Made by a program: the position numbers and the translations under genes. Under the pieces are notes generated by a model. That model worked only from the letters and a program-made list of their open reading frames with translations, did no database searches and had not been told where the DNA came from. Shown one piece after another: positions 26,714 through 37,125 of a stretch of 64,000 nucleotides of DNA. Positions within the stretch are counted from its first letter, which is position 1. Each line of letters begins with the position of its first letter. The stretch is from positions 124,001-188,000 of the forward strand of contig CP007628.2 of the NCBI GenBank assembly GCA_000688775.2. The letters are read 5' to 3'. The stretch comes from Streptococcus sp. VT 162. Its GTDB lineage: Bacteria > Bacillota > Bacilli > Lactobacillales > Streptococcaceae.

Positions 26714-26754
26714 AAAAGAAGCTGAAAACTCATAAGGTTGAGGCTTCTTTTTGT
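26714..26754 (+). terminator. Terminator of the LysM gene
   Basis: AAAAGAAGC and GCTTCTTTT arms around a 20-nt loop, ending in a T-run. Confidence 0.75.
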
Positions 26755-26849
26755 TGTTCTAAGTCAAAATGTTTTCAAAGTTATGCTATAATCAAACTGA
26801 AGTTGACTGAAAATCAAGTATTTTTATTTTAGTAGAAGGTGAGAACACT

Positions 26850-27719
26850 ATGATGAATAGTTTGAAAAAAACATTTGAGAAAACCATTGATGACTTTGAA
26901 AAAGAATTTTGTGGTGAAGTCGTTGAACTCTTGATTATCACTTTACAAAATGTGGGAGGTGCGACTGTTTTAAAGAATGGATGGAAGTTGCCTTCGGTTC
27001 ATTTTGTAGCAAGTGTGAATGTGGGGACAAAGGAGTTCTCGGAAATAGAGGGACGTTTGGAGTGGTTGGTGAGTCCAGAGGAATATGAAGAAAAGGGCTT
27101 GCTCTATAGCTATAGTTTCGAGCCCTATCAGATTCATCACATCAAATGTCAGAAAAGACCACAAAGGCAATTAGAACCTTATATGGCAGCAGTAGCGAAT
27201 AACTGTTATCGTCTGCTGGAATACATTGAAGATGGGCAGTCGGATAGTAGATTAGAAGCTCTGATTGCAGAATATGTTAAACCAGTCGTCATCAAAGATT
27301 CTATAGGCGAATTCACTTTAAATAGAGCTTATTCATGGTTTGAGGGAAGTATGGATCTTGCGGGAAGCAGGGTTAGCGTGATGTTGGATGCAAATGAAGA
27401 TGCCAGCTTACCACCAAAATCATTTGGCTACTTGAAAACATTTGTCAGGGATATTGACCGAAGAGACTCTGAAATCCGAGACGTTATAGTAAAAGAGATG
27501 TGGGAAACAGCAGAGGACTGGCTAGCTTCAGACGGAGATGCCGAAGTATTAACAGAGGACTATTTTTATAATTCCTTGTATCTGGGGGAACTGTCTATCA
27601 GCGAAGCGGGGGATTTGACTCTTTATTATGGAGATAAAGAGGATATTTTTGCTGGGCATGCGGTAGAAGTCAGGGCAGATATTGAAGGAAATATAGAAAA
27701 TGTGACCTTGGTAGGGTAA
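26850..27719 (+). CDS. Conserved protein, probable DUF2262 family
   Basis: 289 residues, acidic, no signal peptide or membrane segment. The C-terminal ~145 residues (SFGYLKTFVRDIDRRDSEIRD..., then LYLGELSISEAGDLTLYYGD and EVRADIEGNIENV) look like the DUF2262 domain. The first 145 residues resemble no family I can name. A -10 (TATAAT-like at about 26785) precedes it, and AGGTGAG precedes the ATG. It is monocistronic, with a hairpin downstream. Function unknown. Confidence 0.65.
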   Translation: MMNSLKKTFEKTIDDFEKEFCGEVVELLIITLQNVGGATVLKNGWKLPSVHFVASVNVGTKEFSEIEGRLEWLVSPEEYEEKGLLYSYSFEPYQIHHIKCQKRPQRQLEPYMAAVANNCYRLLEYIEDGQSDSRLEALIAEYVKPVVIKDSIGEFTLNRAYSWFEGSMDLAGSRVSVMLDANEDASLPPKSFGYLKTFVRDIDRRDSEIRDVIVKEMWETAEDWLASDGDAEVLTEDYFYNSLYLGELSISEAGDLTLYYGDKEDIFAGHAVEVRADIEGNIENVTLVG

Positions 27720-27806
27720 ATGGACAGCATGTGATTATTTCTTTATTGTGAATAAGCAACTTAGTCCTGTTACAGGAGTTTCTTCATTATATTTTAAAAA
27801 TAACTG

Positions 27807-27843
27807 AAATCAGCACCTTCTTTAGAAAGTGCTGATTTTTTTG
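27807..27843 (+). terminator. Hairpin terminator between two convergent genes
   Basis: AATCAGCAC and GTGCTGATT form a long stem around CTTCTTTAGAAA (itself able to pair), followed by seven T on the plus strand; the minus strand side is AT-rich. Confidence 0.8.
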
Positions 27844-27860
27844 AGATAATAGTAGAAAGT

Positions 27861-28718
27861 TTATACTTTTCGGCGTTTGAGAGCGAGCAAAGTTCGATAG
27901 AAAATGATTTGGCTGCTCTGGATATAGGGAAGGATTGAAAAACTAGCAATTCCAAAAGTGAGCCAGTTGAGGAAGTACCAAGGGAGTAGTTGTAGGTCGA
28001 GGACAAAGCGCTGGAATTTGTAACCTTTCATCAAGAAACGGCTGGTTTTAAGTATTTGCATTGGTTTAGCCTGTCCTAAATCCAGAGTGTCGCAGAGGAG
28101 GAATTCTACTTGCGAGTAGGCATAATGTTGCGGAACGTAGAGGATGTTCCCTACAATCATCAAGATGAGGCTCGCGAAAAAGTAGAGCCCAAAGGTCATA
28201 AGGAATTGCTCTGTTTCAAGGGATGAGAGGTCTAATTTTGGAAATTCAGGATGTAGGGCGACAAATCTCCGAGCTAAGAGATTGCTATAAAAGAGAAAAT
28301 AAACGCCTACTAAGTTTGGAATGCTCCATAAAAAGAGGTAGAAACGTTTGAGGAGCAGAGTTAGGAAGGTTTGCGAGAAGCGCTCTGCAGCAAAGAGGGC
28401 TAGACTTGATTTTACTGAGAGTTCTGTATCAGGATCCTTGAGGAGTCGGAGTGTCGCAAAGGCAGCACCTGCTAGAAAAATCGTGCTCACAAAAGAAACC
28501 ACTAGCGGGAAGAGATAGGCTTGGAGCACTTGTGCCAGCATGCTGAAAAAGGATTGCTCTAAAACATTTTCTTGGAGACGAGCCAAGGGGTTGAGAAAGC
28601 CTGATAAGATGACCAGTATGCTAGGTAAGAGATAGACGAGAAAGAGGCGGGGATTTTCAGCCTGAAACTGCCTCGTCTGCAGACGAATGGTTTTTAAATC
28701 AATTTTTGGGTATTTCAT
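27861..28718 (-). CDS. DUF975-type integral membrane protein
   Basis: 285 residues with about six membrane helices and the C-terminal pattern PWYFLNWLTFGIASFSILPYI before a basic tail, as in DUF975 proteins. ATG 28718 (MKYPKIDLK) begins a normal amphipathic N-terminus. The longer open frame to 28850 would run into tgt's upstream region and is not preferred. It diverges from tgt. Function unknown. Confidence 0.7.
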   Translation of the reverse strand: MKYPKIDLKTIRLQTRQFQAENPRLFLVYLLPSILVILSGFLNPLARLQENVLEQSFFSMLAQVLQAYLFPLVVSFVSTIFLAGAAFATLRLLKDPDTELSVKSSLALFAAERFSQTFLTLLLKRFYLFLWSIPNLVGVYFLFYSNLLARRFVALHPEFPKLDLSSLETEQFLMTFGLYFFASLILMIVGNILYVPQHYAYSQVEFLLCDTLDLGQAKPMQILKTSRFLMKGYKFQRFVLDLQLLPWYFLNWLTFGIASFSILPYIQSSQIIFYRTLLALKRRKV

Positions 28719-28800
28719 TCTCTCATTATACCATAGTTCGTGACAGTTCCTGGTTTTTTTGATAAAATCATACAGTATGCCTTTGGGCACAAAGTATGAA

Positions 28801-28819
28801 CTGGGACTGTCTTTCCCAG
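28801..28819 (+). other. Leader hairpin ahead of tgt
   Basis: CTGGGA and TCCCAG arms with a 7-nt loop lie 16 bases before the tgt start, just upstream of its GGAGG. It could affect translation of tgt. It does not match any preQ1 riboswitch class I know. Confidence 0.4.
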
Positions 28820-28831
28820 CTTCGGAGGTAG

Positions 28832-29977
<1,146 letters not shown>

Positions 29978-29995
29978 AGTGTAAAATTAGAATGC

Positions 29996-30027
29996 CAAAA
30001 TCCTAAGTTTTCTCTTAGGATTTTTCC
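29996..30027 (+). terminator. Terminator of tgt
   Basis: AAATCCTAAG and CTTAGGATTT form a 10-bp stem with a TTTTCT loop, followed by TTTCC. Confidence 0.9.
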
Positions 30028-30110
30028 TATTTTTTTGATAGAATAGGGAGTATAATGGAATGGAAATTAGGCGGTGTTTTGCTTCCTAATTTAATGGAGA
30101 ATAGACTCGT

Positions 30111-31928
30111 ATGCGTATTAAATGGTTTTCCTTGATTAGGATTACAGGTTTACTTTTGGTGCTTTTGTACCACTTCTTTCAAACGATCTTTCCTGGAGGC
30201 TTCTTTGGGGTAGATGTCTTTTTCACTTTTTCAGGATTTTTGATCACCTCCCTCCTTTTAGAAGAATTTGGGAAGGCACGCCAGATTGACTTACTGGGCT
30301 TTTTTAAGAGACGGTTTTACCGCATCGTGCCACCTGTGGTGCTGATGGTTTTGGTGACCATGCCTTTTACTTTCTTGGTTCGTCAAGACTATGTTGCTGG
30401 AATTGGTGGCCAGATAGCTGGAGTTCTCGGTTTTATGACCAACTTCTACGAAATGTTAACAGGGGGTAGTTATGAATCCCAGTTCATTCCGCATCTCTTT
30501 GTTCACAACTGGAGCCTAGCTGTTGAGGTTCACTACTATATCCTTTGGGGCTTAGCGGTTTGGTTCTTATCGAAACGTTCAAAATCTAGTAGTCAATTGA
30601 GAGGGATAGTCTTTCTCCTTTCTGCAGGAGCTTTTATCATTAGCTTTTTCTCCATGTTTATTGGTAGTCTAATGGCTAGTTCCTATTCATCTGTCTACTT
30701 TTCAAGTTTAACCCATGTCTATCCCTTCTTTTTAGGAAGCATTTTGGCGACAGTTGTGGGGGTTCGTCAGACGAGCGATTTAGTCAAGCAGTTTGACCGG
30801 ATGTGGGACCTTCGTCAAAATCTACTGGTATTTGCTGCGGGGCTTTTGGTATTGTTGCTTCTGACTTTCTTTGTCAAATTTACCTACCTGTTTGCGTACT
30901 TATTTGGCTTCTTGCTAGCAAGTTTAGCGGCAGTGACCATGATTTTTGCTGCGCGTGTCTTGCATGAGAAAACGCCTGAGATACAAGAACCTCGGATCAT
31001 TACATTTTTAGCGGATACCAGCTACGCGGTTTATCTCTTCCACTGGCCTTTTTATATTATCTTTTCTCAGTTGATGAGTAATTTGCCTGCTGTTATTCTG
31101 ACAATCATCTTTTCTTATTTCTTTGCTATCCTATCCTTCTATATCATTGAGCCGTTGATTGCTGGTAAATCCAATCCTTTAATACGGAAGATTAGTCGAT
31201 TGCCTCATATTAAACCAATTAGTGGTGCTGGTGCTGGCATTCTTACCCTGATTGCCTTGATTATCATAGCTGTGGCTCCTCAAGTTGGAGCTTTTGAGAC
31301 AGACTTGATGGTCAATGGTTTCAAACAAGCCCAGACTAATATAGGACAAACAAAGACTCTTGCTGAACAAGCTGAACTGAGTCGTCTAGGAATTTCTGAG
31401 GGAACAAGCCTAATAGGAGATTCGGTAGCCTTGCGTGCCAATACAGCCTTACAAGAGGCACTTCCTGAAGCAAATATCAATGCCCAGGTTAGTCGAACGA
31501 CCAAGCAAGCCAACGATATTATGCTCAATAACAGTCAGAACAAGGCGCTGCTAAAAACAGTTGTTATTGCAACGGGAGTCAACAATCCTGAAGGCTATAA
31601 GAATGACTTGGACAGCATCGTGAACAATCTACCGAAAGGACACCATCTGATACTGGTGACACCTTATGAGGGAGATAAGAGTAAGGACACTTACACATCA
31701 GTGGAGCAGTATGCGACTTATGCGCGGGAATTAGCTGAAAAGAATCCTTACGTGAGCATCGCTGACTGGAATAAGGTTGCTAAGGAACACCCTGAAATCT
31801 GGGCTGGAACCGACCAAGTTCACTTTGGGAATGATAGCAACATGATTGAAGAAGGTGCTAAACTTTACGCAGAAACGATTGCAGCTGCTGTTAAGGCTGC
31901 TCAAGAACTGCCTGTGAAATCAAAATAA
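30111..31928 (+). CDS. OatA-like acyltransferase (acyltransferase 3 membrane domain plus SGNH domain)
   Basis: 605 residues. The first ~370 form an acyltransferase-3 membrane domain with about ten or eleven helices, including LLVLLYHFFQ (catalytic His near residue 21) and the FFGVDVFFTFSGFLI motif. The outside part (~400-605) is an SGNH hydrolase: SLIGDSVAL (serine), TGVNN (asparagine block) and DQVHFG (catalytic Asp-His). This is the architecture of peptidoglycan O-acetyltransferases OatA/Adr, giving lysozyme resistance. The cell-wall target is inferred from the family. Confidence 0.87.
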   Translation: MRIKWFSLIRITGLLLVLLYHFFQTIFPGGFFGVDVFFTFSGFLITSLLLEEFGKARQIDLLGFFKRRFYRIVPPVVLMVLVTMPFTFLVRQDYVAGIGGQIAGVLGFMTNFYEMLTGGSYESQFIPHLFVHNWSLAVEVHYYILWGLAVWFLSKRSKSSSQLRGIVFLLSAGAFIISFFSMFIGSLMASSYSSVYFSSLTHVYPFFLGSILATVVGVRQTSDLVKQFDRMWDLRQNLLVFAAGLLVLLLLTFFVKFTYLFAYLFGFLLASLAAVTMIFAARVLHEKTPEIQEPRIITFLADTSYAVYLFHWPFYIIFSQLMSNLPAVILTIIFSYFFAILSFYIIEPLIAGKSNPLIRKISRLPHIKPISGAGAGILTLIALIIIAVAPQVGAFETDLMVNGFKQAQTNIGQTKTLAEQAELSRLGISEGTSLIGDSVALRANTALQEALPEANINAQVSRTTKQANDIMLNNSQNKALLKTVVIATGVNNPEGYKNDLDSIVNNLPKGHHLILVTPYEGDKSKDTYTSVEQYATYARELAEKNPYVSIADWNKVAKEHPEIWAGTDQVHFGNDSNMIEEGAKLYAETIAAAVKAAQELPVKSK

Positions 31929-31932
31929 AATC

Positions 31933-31962
31933 AAAGAGTTGGAGAAATCCAGCTCTTTTAAA
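31933..31962 (+). terminator. Terminator of the acyltransferase gene
   Basis: AAAGAGTTGGA and TCCAGCTCTTT arms (one G-U) around GAAA, then TTT. Confidence 0.85.
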
Positions 31963-32068
31963 ATATCTCTAGAAAATAGGTCTATACCATTTACAAATGA
32001 AAAAGAAAGGTTTATAATGTAATTGACATAATAAATTCTAGAAACAATCTATCAAGGAGGTTATCATT

Positions 32069-33220
32069 ATGCCTAATTATATTAAAGCGGATCAGTTTTT
32101 CTACCCACACGGAGTTCGTCGTGGCGGTTACTTGGAACTTGTGGATGGCAAGTTTGGAAAGCATGTAGAAGAGATTCCTGAAGGCTCTGACGTCATTGAC
32201 TATACAGGCTACAGCATTGCACCAGGACTTGTGGATACCCACATTCATGGATTTGGTGGTGTGGATGTTATGGATAATAACATCGAAGGAACCCTTCATA
32301 CCATGAGTGAAGGCTTGCTTAGCACGGGCGTTACCAGCTTCTTGCCAACGACGTTGACTTCCTCTTACGAGCAGTTGCTTGCGGTAACAGAAAATATCGG
32401 TGCTCGTTACCAGGAAGCAAGTGGAGCCAAGATTCGTGGGATCTATTTTGAAGGGCCTTATTTCACAGAGAAATACAAAGGAGCCCAAAACCCTGCCTAT
32501 ATGAAAGACCCTCGTATGGATGAGTTTCGTGCTTGGCAAAAAGCAGCCAATGGCCTGCTCAATAAAATCGCCCTTGCGCCAGAACGCGAAGGTGTAGAAG
32601 ACTTTGTTCGTACGATTACGGGTGAAGGAGTGACCGTTGCTCTTGGACACTCAAATGCGACTTTTGATGAAGCTAAAAAAGCAGTCGATGCTGGAGCGAG
32701 TGTTTGGGTACATGCCTACAACGGAATGCGAGGGTTGACTCACCGTGAGCTCGGTATGGTGGGAGCCATGTATGAGTTGCCACATACTTACGCAGAATTG
32801 ATTTGTGACGGTCACCACGTAGATCCAAAGGCCTGTGACATTTTGCTCAAGCAAAAAGGAACTGAAAATATCGCCCTTATCACAGACTGTATGACAGCTG
32901 GTGGCTTGGAAGATGGAGACTACATGTTGGGAGAATTCCCAGTAGTAGTTGCTAATGGAACTGCTCGCCTCAAATCTACAGGTAATTTGGCAGGTTCTAT
33001 CCTCAAACTCAAAGATGGTTTGAAGAATGTGGTCGAATGGGGCATTGCGAATCCGCATGAAGCAGTCATGATGGCCAGCCTCAACCCAGCAAAATCTGTT
33101 CACATCGATGATGTCTGTGGTCAAATCCGTGAAGGTTATGACGCTGACTTTATCGTACTAGATAAAGATTTGGAATTGGTAGCAACCTACCTAGATGGTG
33201 TGAAACGTTATCAAGCCTAA
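32069..33220 (+). CDS. nagA: N-acetylglucosamine-6-phosphate deacetylase
   Basis: 383 residues. It deacetylates GlcNAc-6-P in amino-sugar use and wall recycling. Metal and substrate motifs: DTHIHGFGG near residue 58, GHSNATFDEA near 195, DGHHVDPKAC near 250, ITDCMTAGG near 274. TATAAT at about 32014 and AAGGAGG before the ATG. Monocistronic, with a terminator downstream. Confidence 0.95.
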   Translation: MPNYIKADQFFYPHGVRRGGYLELVDGKFGKHVEEIPEGSDVIDYTGYSIAPGLVDTHIHGFGGVDVMDNNIEGTLHTMSEGLLSTGVTSFLPTTLTSSYEQLLAVTENIGARYQEASGAKIRGIYFEGPYFTEKYKGAQNPAYMKDPRMDEFRAWQKAANGLLNKIALAPEREGVEDFVRTITGEGVTVALGHSNATFDEAKKAVDAGASVWVHAYNGMRGLTHRELGMVGAMYELPHTYAELICDGHHVDPKACDILLKQKGTENIALITDCMTAGGLEDGDYMLGEFPVVVANGTARLKSTGNLAGSILKLKDGLKNVVEWGIANPHEAVMMASLNPAKSVHIDDVCGQIREGYDADFIVLDKDLELVATYLDGVKRYQA

Positions 33221-33226
33221 GAAGAT

Positions 33227-33261
33227 AAAAAATAGGGGTCAATAAAGGACTCCTATTTTTA
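33227..33261 (+). terminator. Terminator of nagA
   Basis: AAAATAGGGGTC and GACTCCTATTTT form a 12-bp stem with one G-U pair, followed by T. Confidence 0.85.
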
Positions 33262-33373
33262 TGATAGGCTGAAAAGCTATTTAAAGAAGTCTTCCTAAAG
33301 GGAAAGGCAAGCAAAATCCTTTTCTTGTAATAAAAAATTAGATATAATATACGATACAAAGGAAGTAGTAAGA

Positions 33374-33739
33374 ATGTATCGTGTTATAGAAATGTATGGG
33401 GATTTTGAACCGTGGTGGTTCATAGAAGGTTGGGAAGAAGATGTCATCATGAGTCAATCTTTTGACAAGTATTATGATGCTCTAAAATATTATAAATCAT
33501 GTTGGTTTGAGCTGGAAAAGAAGAATCCTCTTTATAAGAGTCGGAGTGATTTGATGACTATTTTTTGGGATCCTGCCGACCAACGCTGGTGTGATGAGTG
33601 TGATGAGTATTTGCAGCAGTACCATTCTTTGGCACTTTTACAGGATGAGCAAGTCATTCCCGATGAAAAGCTACGTCCAGGCTACGAAAAACAAACAGGT
33701 CAAGAAAAGCACCGTTCTTGCCGCATGAAATGGAGATAA
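33374..33739 (+). CDS. DUF1033 family protein
   Basis: 121 residues, rich in Trp and Tyr (EPWWFIEGWEEDVI), with a C-terminal basic tail. It is a small cytosolic protein conserved just upstream of the comG operon in streptococci. It has its own promoter (TATAAT at about 33343) and terminator. No role is established. Confidence 0.8.
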   Translation: MYRVIEMYGDFEPWWFIEGWEEDVIMSQSFDKYYDALKYYKSCWFELEKKNPLYKSRSDLMTIFWDPADQRWCDECDEYLQQYHSLALLQDEQVIPDEKLRPGYEKQTGQEKHRSCRMKWR

Positions 33740-33773
33740 AAAGTAACTTTTAAAAGTTGCTTTTTATTTTTTT
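33737..33773 (+). terminator. Terminator ahead of the comG operon
   Basis: AAAAAGTAACTT and AAGTTGCTTTTT pair with one G-U, followed by ATTTTTTT. It shields comGA from upstream transcription. Confidence 0.85.
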
Positions 33774-33781
33774 CAATTTTT

Positions 33782-33789
33782 TGCGAATA
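33782..33789 (+). promoter_or_regulatory. com-box (cin-box) of the comG operon
   Basis: TGCGAATA, one base from the TACGAATA consensus of ComX-dependent promoters, 20 bases ahead of the comGA start. There is no SigA -10/-35 pair here. Late competence genes are transcribed by the comX product, encoded in this window at 55430. Confidence 0.85.
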
Positions 33790-33808
33790 GTTAGATAAGG
33801 AGGGCGGT

Positions 33809-34750
33809 ATGGTACAAGAAATTGCACAGAAAATTATTGCTACTGCTAAGGAAAAAGGAGCTCAGGATATTTATTTTATCCCCAAAGAAGAGTCCTATGA
33901 GCTTCACATGCGGGTTGGAGACGAACGATGTCTAGTTGACTCCTATAAGTTTGATGTTTTAGCTGCAGTGATTAGTCATTTTAAGTTTGTAGCGGGTATG
34001 AATGTAGGGGAGAAGAGACGTAGTCAGCTGGGATCTTGCGACTATCAGCATGGGGAGAAGGTGTCTTCTCTGCGTTTGTCTACCGTAGGAGATTATCGGG
34101 GACATGAGAGTTTGGTTATTCGTTTGTTGCACGACGAAGAGCAGGACCTGCATTTCTGGTTTCAGGATATGAACGAACTGGGTGAGCAGTACAGGCAACG
34201 GGGCCTCTACCTTTTTGCGGGTCCAGTTGGAAGTGGCAAGACGACCTTGATGCACGAATTAGCCAAGTCTCTGTTTATGGGGCAACAGGTTATGTCCATC
34301 GAAGATCCTGTCGAAATCAAGCAGGACGACATGCTCCAGTTGCAGTTGAATGAGGCGATTGGCTTGACCTATGAAAATCTGATCAAACTGTCTCTCCGGC
34401 ATCGTCCGGACCTCTTGATTATTGGTGAAATTCGGGATAGCGAGACGGCGCGTGCAGTTGTCAGAGCCAGTTTGACAGGGGCGACAGTTTTTTCAACCAT
34501 TCATGCCAAGAGTATCCGAGGTGTTTATGAACGCCTTCTGGAGTTGGGTGTGACGGAGGAGGAACTAGCAGTTGTCCTGCAAGGAGTCTGCTACCAGAGA
34601 TTAATCGGGGGAGGAGGAATCGTTGACTTTGCAAACAAAGACTATCAAGAACACCAGCCAACTAGCTGGAATGAGCAGATTGATCAGCTTCTTAAAGATG
34701 GACATATCACAAGTCTTCAGGCTGAAACGGAAAAAATTAGCTACAGCTAA
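33809..34750 (+). CDS. comGA: Competence pseudopilus assembly ATPase
   Basis: 313 residues. It powers assembly of the transformation pilus at the membrane. Walker A GPVGSGKTT near residue 137, the Asp box IEDPVEIKQDD near 165, Walker B LLIIGEIRDSETA near 202 and the His box STIHAKS near 230 are all present. GGAGG precedes the ATG. It is the first gene of comGA-GG (cglA-G in pneumococcus), overlapping comGB. Confidence 0.95.
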   Translation: MVQEIAQKIIATAKEKGAQDIYFIPKEESYELHMRVGDERCLVDSYKFDVLAAVISHFKFVAGMNVGEKRRSQLGSCDYQHGEKVSSLRLSTVGDYRGHESLVIRLLHDEEQDLHFWFQDMNELGEQYRQRGLYLFAGPVGSGKTTLMHELAKSLFMGQQVMSIEDPVEIKQDDMLQLQLNEAIGLTYENLIKLSLRHRPDLLIIGEIRDSETARAVVRASLTGATVFSTIHAKSIRGVYERLLELGVTEEELAVVLQGVCYQRLIGGGGIVDFANKDYQEHQPTSWNEQIDQLLKDGHITSLQAETEKISYS

Positions 34751-35714
34751 GCAGAAGAAAATCATCACTTTGTTTAACAACCTCTTCTCCAGTGGCTTTC
34801 ATTTGGTGGAAATTATTTCTTTCTTGGGAAGAAGTGCCCTGCTGGAAAAGGACTATGTGGCCCAGATGCACCAAGGCTTATCTCAGGGGGAATCTTTCTC
34901 AGAAATGATGAACAGCTTGGGTTTTTCAAGTGCTATTGTGACCCAATTATCCCTAGCTGAAGTTCACGGGAATCTCCATCTGAGTCTGGAAAAGATAGAA
35001 GAATATCTGGACAATCTGGCCAAGGTCAAGAAAAAGTTAATCGAAGTGGCGACTTATCCCCTGATTTTGCTGGGATTTCTCCTGCTAATCATGCTGGGAT
35101 TGAGAAACTATTTGCTGCCTCAACTGGACAGTAGCAATATCGCCACTCAAATCATTGGCAATCTGCCACAAATTTTTCTAGGACTAGTGTTGGTTTGCTC
35201 TCTATCTTTACTTTTAGCCCTCGCTTTTTACAAAAGAAGTTCCAAGATGCGGGTTTTCTCGATGTTGGCACGGGTTCCCTTTATAGGAATCTTTGTCCAG
35301 ACCTATCTGACGGCTTATTACGCGCGTGAATGGGGCAATATGATTTCACAGGGGATGGAGCTGACGCAGATTTTTCAGATCATGCAGGAACAGGGTTCTC
35401 AGCTCTTTAAAGAAATCGGTCAAGATTTGGCTCAAGCCCTGCAAAATGGCCGCGAATTTTCTCAAACCATAGCGACCTATCCTTTCTTTAAAAAGGAGTT
35501 GAGTCTCATCATCGAGTATGGGGAAGTCAAGTCCAAGCTGGGGAGTGAGTTGGAAATCTATGCTGAAAAAACTTGGGAAGCCTTTTTTACCAGAGTTAAT
35601 CGTACCATGAATCTGGTACAGCCACTGGTTTTTATCTTTGTGGCCCTGATTATCGTTTTACTTTATGCGGCAATGCTTATGCCCATGTATCAAAATATGG
35701 AGGTAAATTTTTAA
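34698..35714 (+). CDS. comGB: Competence pseudopilus inner-membrane platform protein
   Basis: 338 residues with the PilC/GspF fold: two repeats each with membrane helices (about 145-165, 185-205 and 312-332). LSLAEVHGNLHLSLEKIEEYL near 105 and its second-repeat partner LSLIIEYGEVKSKLGSELEIYAE-type region near 275 are visible. I chose ATG 34698 (MDISQVFRLK), inside the end of comGA, giving the length I recall for pneumococcal CglB. Confidence 0.93.
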   Translation: MDISQVFRLKRKKLATAKQKKIITLFNNLFSSGFHLVEIISFLGRSALLEKDYVAQMHQGLSQGESFSEMMNSLGFSSAIVTQLSLAEVHGNLHLSLEKIEEYLDNLAKVKKKLIEVATYPLILLGFLLLIMLGLRNYLLPQLDSSNIATQIIGNLPQIFLGLVLVCSLSLLLALAFYKRSSKMRVFSMLARVPFIGIFVQTYLTAYYAREWGNMISQGMELTQIFQIMQEQGSQLFKEIGQDLAQALQNGREFSQTIATYPFFKKELSLIIEYGEVKSKLGSELEIYAEKTWEAFFTRVNRTMNLVQPLVFIFVALIIVLLYAAMLMPMYQNMEVNF

Positions 35715-35715
35715 A

Positions 35716-36039
35716 ATGAAAAAACTCATGACAAATTTAAAAAAAGCCAAGGTTAAAGCTTTCACGTTGGTAGAAATGTTGGTGGTTTTGCTTATCATCA
35801 GTGTTCTTCTCTTGCTCTTTGTGCCCAATTTGACCAAGCAAAAGGATGCCGTCGATGACAAAGGAAAAGCTGCTGTTGTCAAGGTCGTAGAAAGCCAGGC
35901 AGAGCTCTATAGTCTGGACAAGAATGAAGATGCTAGCCTTAGCAAATTACAAGCAGACGGTCGTATCACAGCTGAGCAAGCCAAAGCTTATAAAGACTAC
36001 CATGCAAAACAAAAAACAAGTCAAACTGTTGCAGATTAA
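35716..36039 (+). CDS. comGC: Major competence pseudopilin
   Basis: 107 residues. A short basic leader ends in KAFTLVEMLVVLL, the type IV prepilin cleavage and methylation site, followed by one membrane helix and a helical soluble part. It forms the transformation pilus fibre. A prepilin peptidase (ComC/PilD) is needed and is not in this window. It begins one base after the comGB stop codon ends. Confidence 0.95.
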   Translation: MKKLMTNLKKAKVKAFTLVEMLVVLLIISVLLLLFVPNLTKQKDAVDDKGKAAVVKVVESQAELYSLDKNEDASLSKLQADGRITAEQAKAYKDYHAKQKTSQTVAD

Positions 36040-36436
36040 GGCCTTTACCATGCTGGAAAGTCTCTTGGTTTTGGGACTTGTAAGTATGATTGCCTTGGGC
36101 TTGTCCGGTTCTGTCCAGTCCACTTTTGCAGCGGTAGAGGAGCAGATTTTCTTTATGGAGTTTGAAGAACTCTATCGGGAAACACAAAAACGCAGTCTAG
36201 CCAGTCAGCAAAAGACCAGCTTGAACTTAGATGGACAGACGATCAGTAATGGCAGTCAAAACTTGACAGTTCCTAAAGGAATTCAGGCACCATCAGGACA
36301 AAGCATTATATTTGACCGAGCTGGGGGCAATTCGTCCCTGGCTAAGGTTGAATTTCAGACAAGTAAAGGAGCGATTCGCTATCAATTATATCTAGGAAAT
36401 GGAAAAATTAAACGCATTAAGGAAACTAAAAATTAA
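36002..36436 (+). CDS. comGD: Minor competence pseudopilin ComGD
   Basis: 144 residues from ATG 36002, overlapping the comGC end by 38 bases. The prepilin motif KAFTMLESLLVLGLV is at residues 13-27, followed by a beta-rich head (TISNGSQNLTVPKG). Also possible is a later start nearer the prepilin motif. Co-translated within the operon. Confidence 0.9.
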   Translation: MQNKKQVKLLQIKAFTMLESLLVLGLVSMIALGLSGSVQSTFAAVEEQIFFMEFEELYRETQKRSLASQQKTSLNLDGQTISNGSQNLTVPKGIQAPSGQSIIFDRAGGNSSLAKVEFQTSKGAIRYQLYLGNGKIKRIKETKN

Positions 36437-36701
36437 GGCAGTGATCTTACTAGAAGCAGTAGTAGCGCTAGCCATATTTGCCAGTATTGCAACCCTCCTC
36501 TTGGGACAAATTCAGAAAAATAGGCAGGAAGAGGCAGAAATCTTGCAAAAAGAAGAAGTCTTACGTGCGGCTAAGATGGCTCTGCAGACAGGTCAAAATC
36601 AGGTAAACATAAACGGAGTGGAGATTCAGGTATTTTCTAGTGAAAAAGGATTGGAGGTCTACCATGGTTCAGAGAAGTTGCTCGACCTTAAAGAGCAGTA
36701 A
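36399..36701 (+). CDS. comGE: Minor competence pseudopilin ComGE
   Basis: 100 residues with an N-terminal hydrophobic prepilin-like helix ([18 protein letters not shown]) that lacks the canonical Phe before the cleavage site but keeps the key Glu. It overlaps both neighbours. The family is short, and the length agrees. Confidence 0.88.
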   Translation: MEKLNALRKLKIKAVILLEAVVALAIFASIATLLLGQIQKNRQEEAEILQKEEVLRAAKMALQTGQNQVNINGVEIQVFSSEKGLEVYHGSEKLLDLKEQ

Positions 36702-37125
36702 GGTAAGAGCGTTCACTCTATTAGAATCTCTGATTGCCCTTATCGTCATTAGCGGAGGCTTGCTCCTTTTTCAAGCTATGAGTCAGCTCCTCATTTCAGA
36801 AGTTCGTTACCAGCAGCAAAGCGAGCAAAAGGAGTGGCTCTTGTTTGTGGATCAACTGGAGGCAGAGTTAGAGCGTTCGCAGTTTGAAAAGGTAGAAGGC
36901 AATCGCCTCTATTTAAAACAAGATGGTAAGGATATCTCTATAGGGAAGTCTAAATCGGATGATTTTCGAAAAACGGATACCAGCGGACGGGGCTACCAAC
37001 CTATGGTTTATGGACTTAAATCAGCTCAAATTACAGAGGAAAATCAATTGGTTCGCTTTCGTTTCCAATTTCAAAAAGGCTTAGAAAGGGAATTCATCTA
37101 TCGTGTGGAAAAAGCAAAAAGTTAA
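36664..37125 (+). CDS. comGF: Minor competence pseudopilin ComGF
   Basis: 153 residues from ATG 36664. The prepilin motif [14 protein letters not shown] is at residues 15-28, then the ComGF-typical region with [12 protein letters not shown] and [12 protein letters not shown] at the end. It overlaps comGE by 38 bases and comGG by 23. Confidence 0.9.
   Translation: MVQRSCSTLKSSKVRAFTLLESLIALIVISGGLLLFQAMSQLLISEVRYQQQSEQKEWLLFVDQLEAELERSQFEKVEGNRLYLKQDGKDISIGKSKSDDFRKTDTSGRGYQPMVYGLKSAQITEENQLVRFRFQFQKGLEREFIYRVEKAKS

Noticed and set aside
32012-32650. 212-residue open frame opposite nagA
   Set aside because: It is an antisense shadow of nagA with no ribosome site; nagA itself shows clear family motifs.
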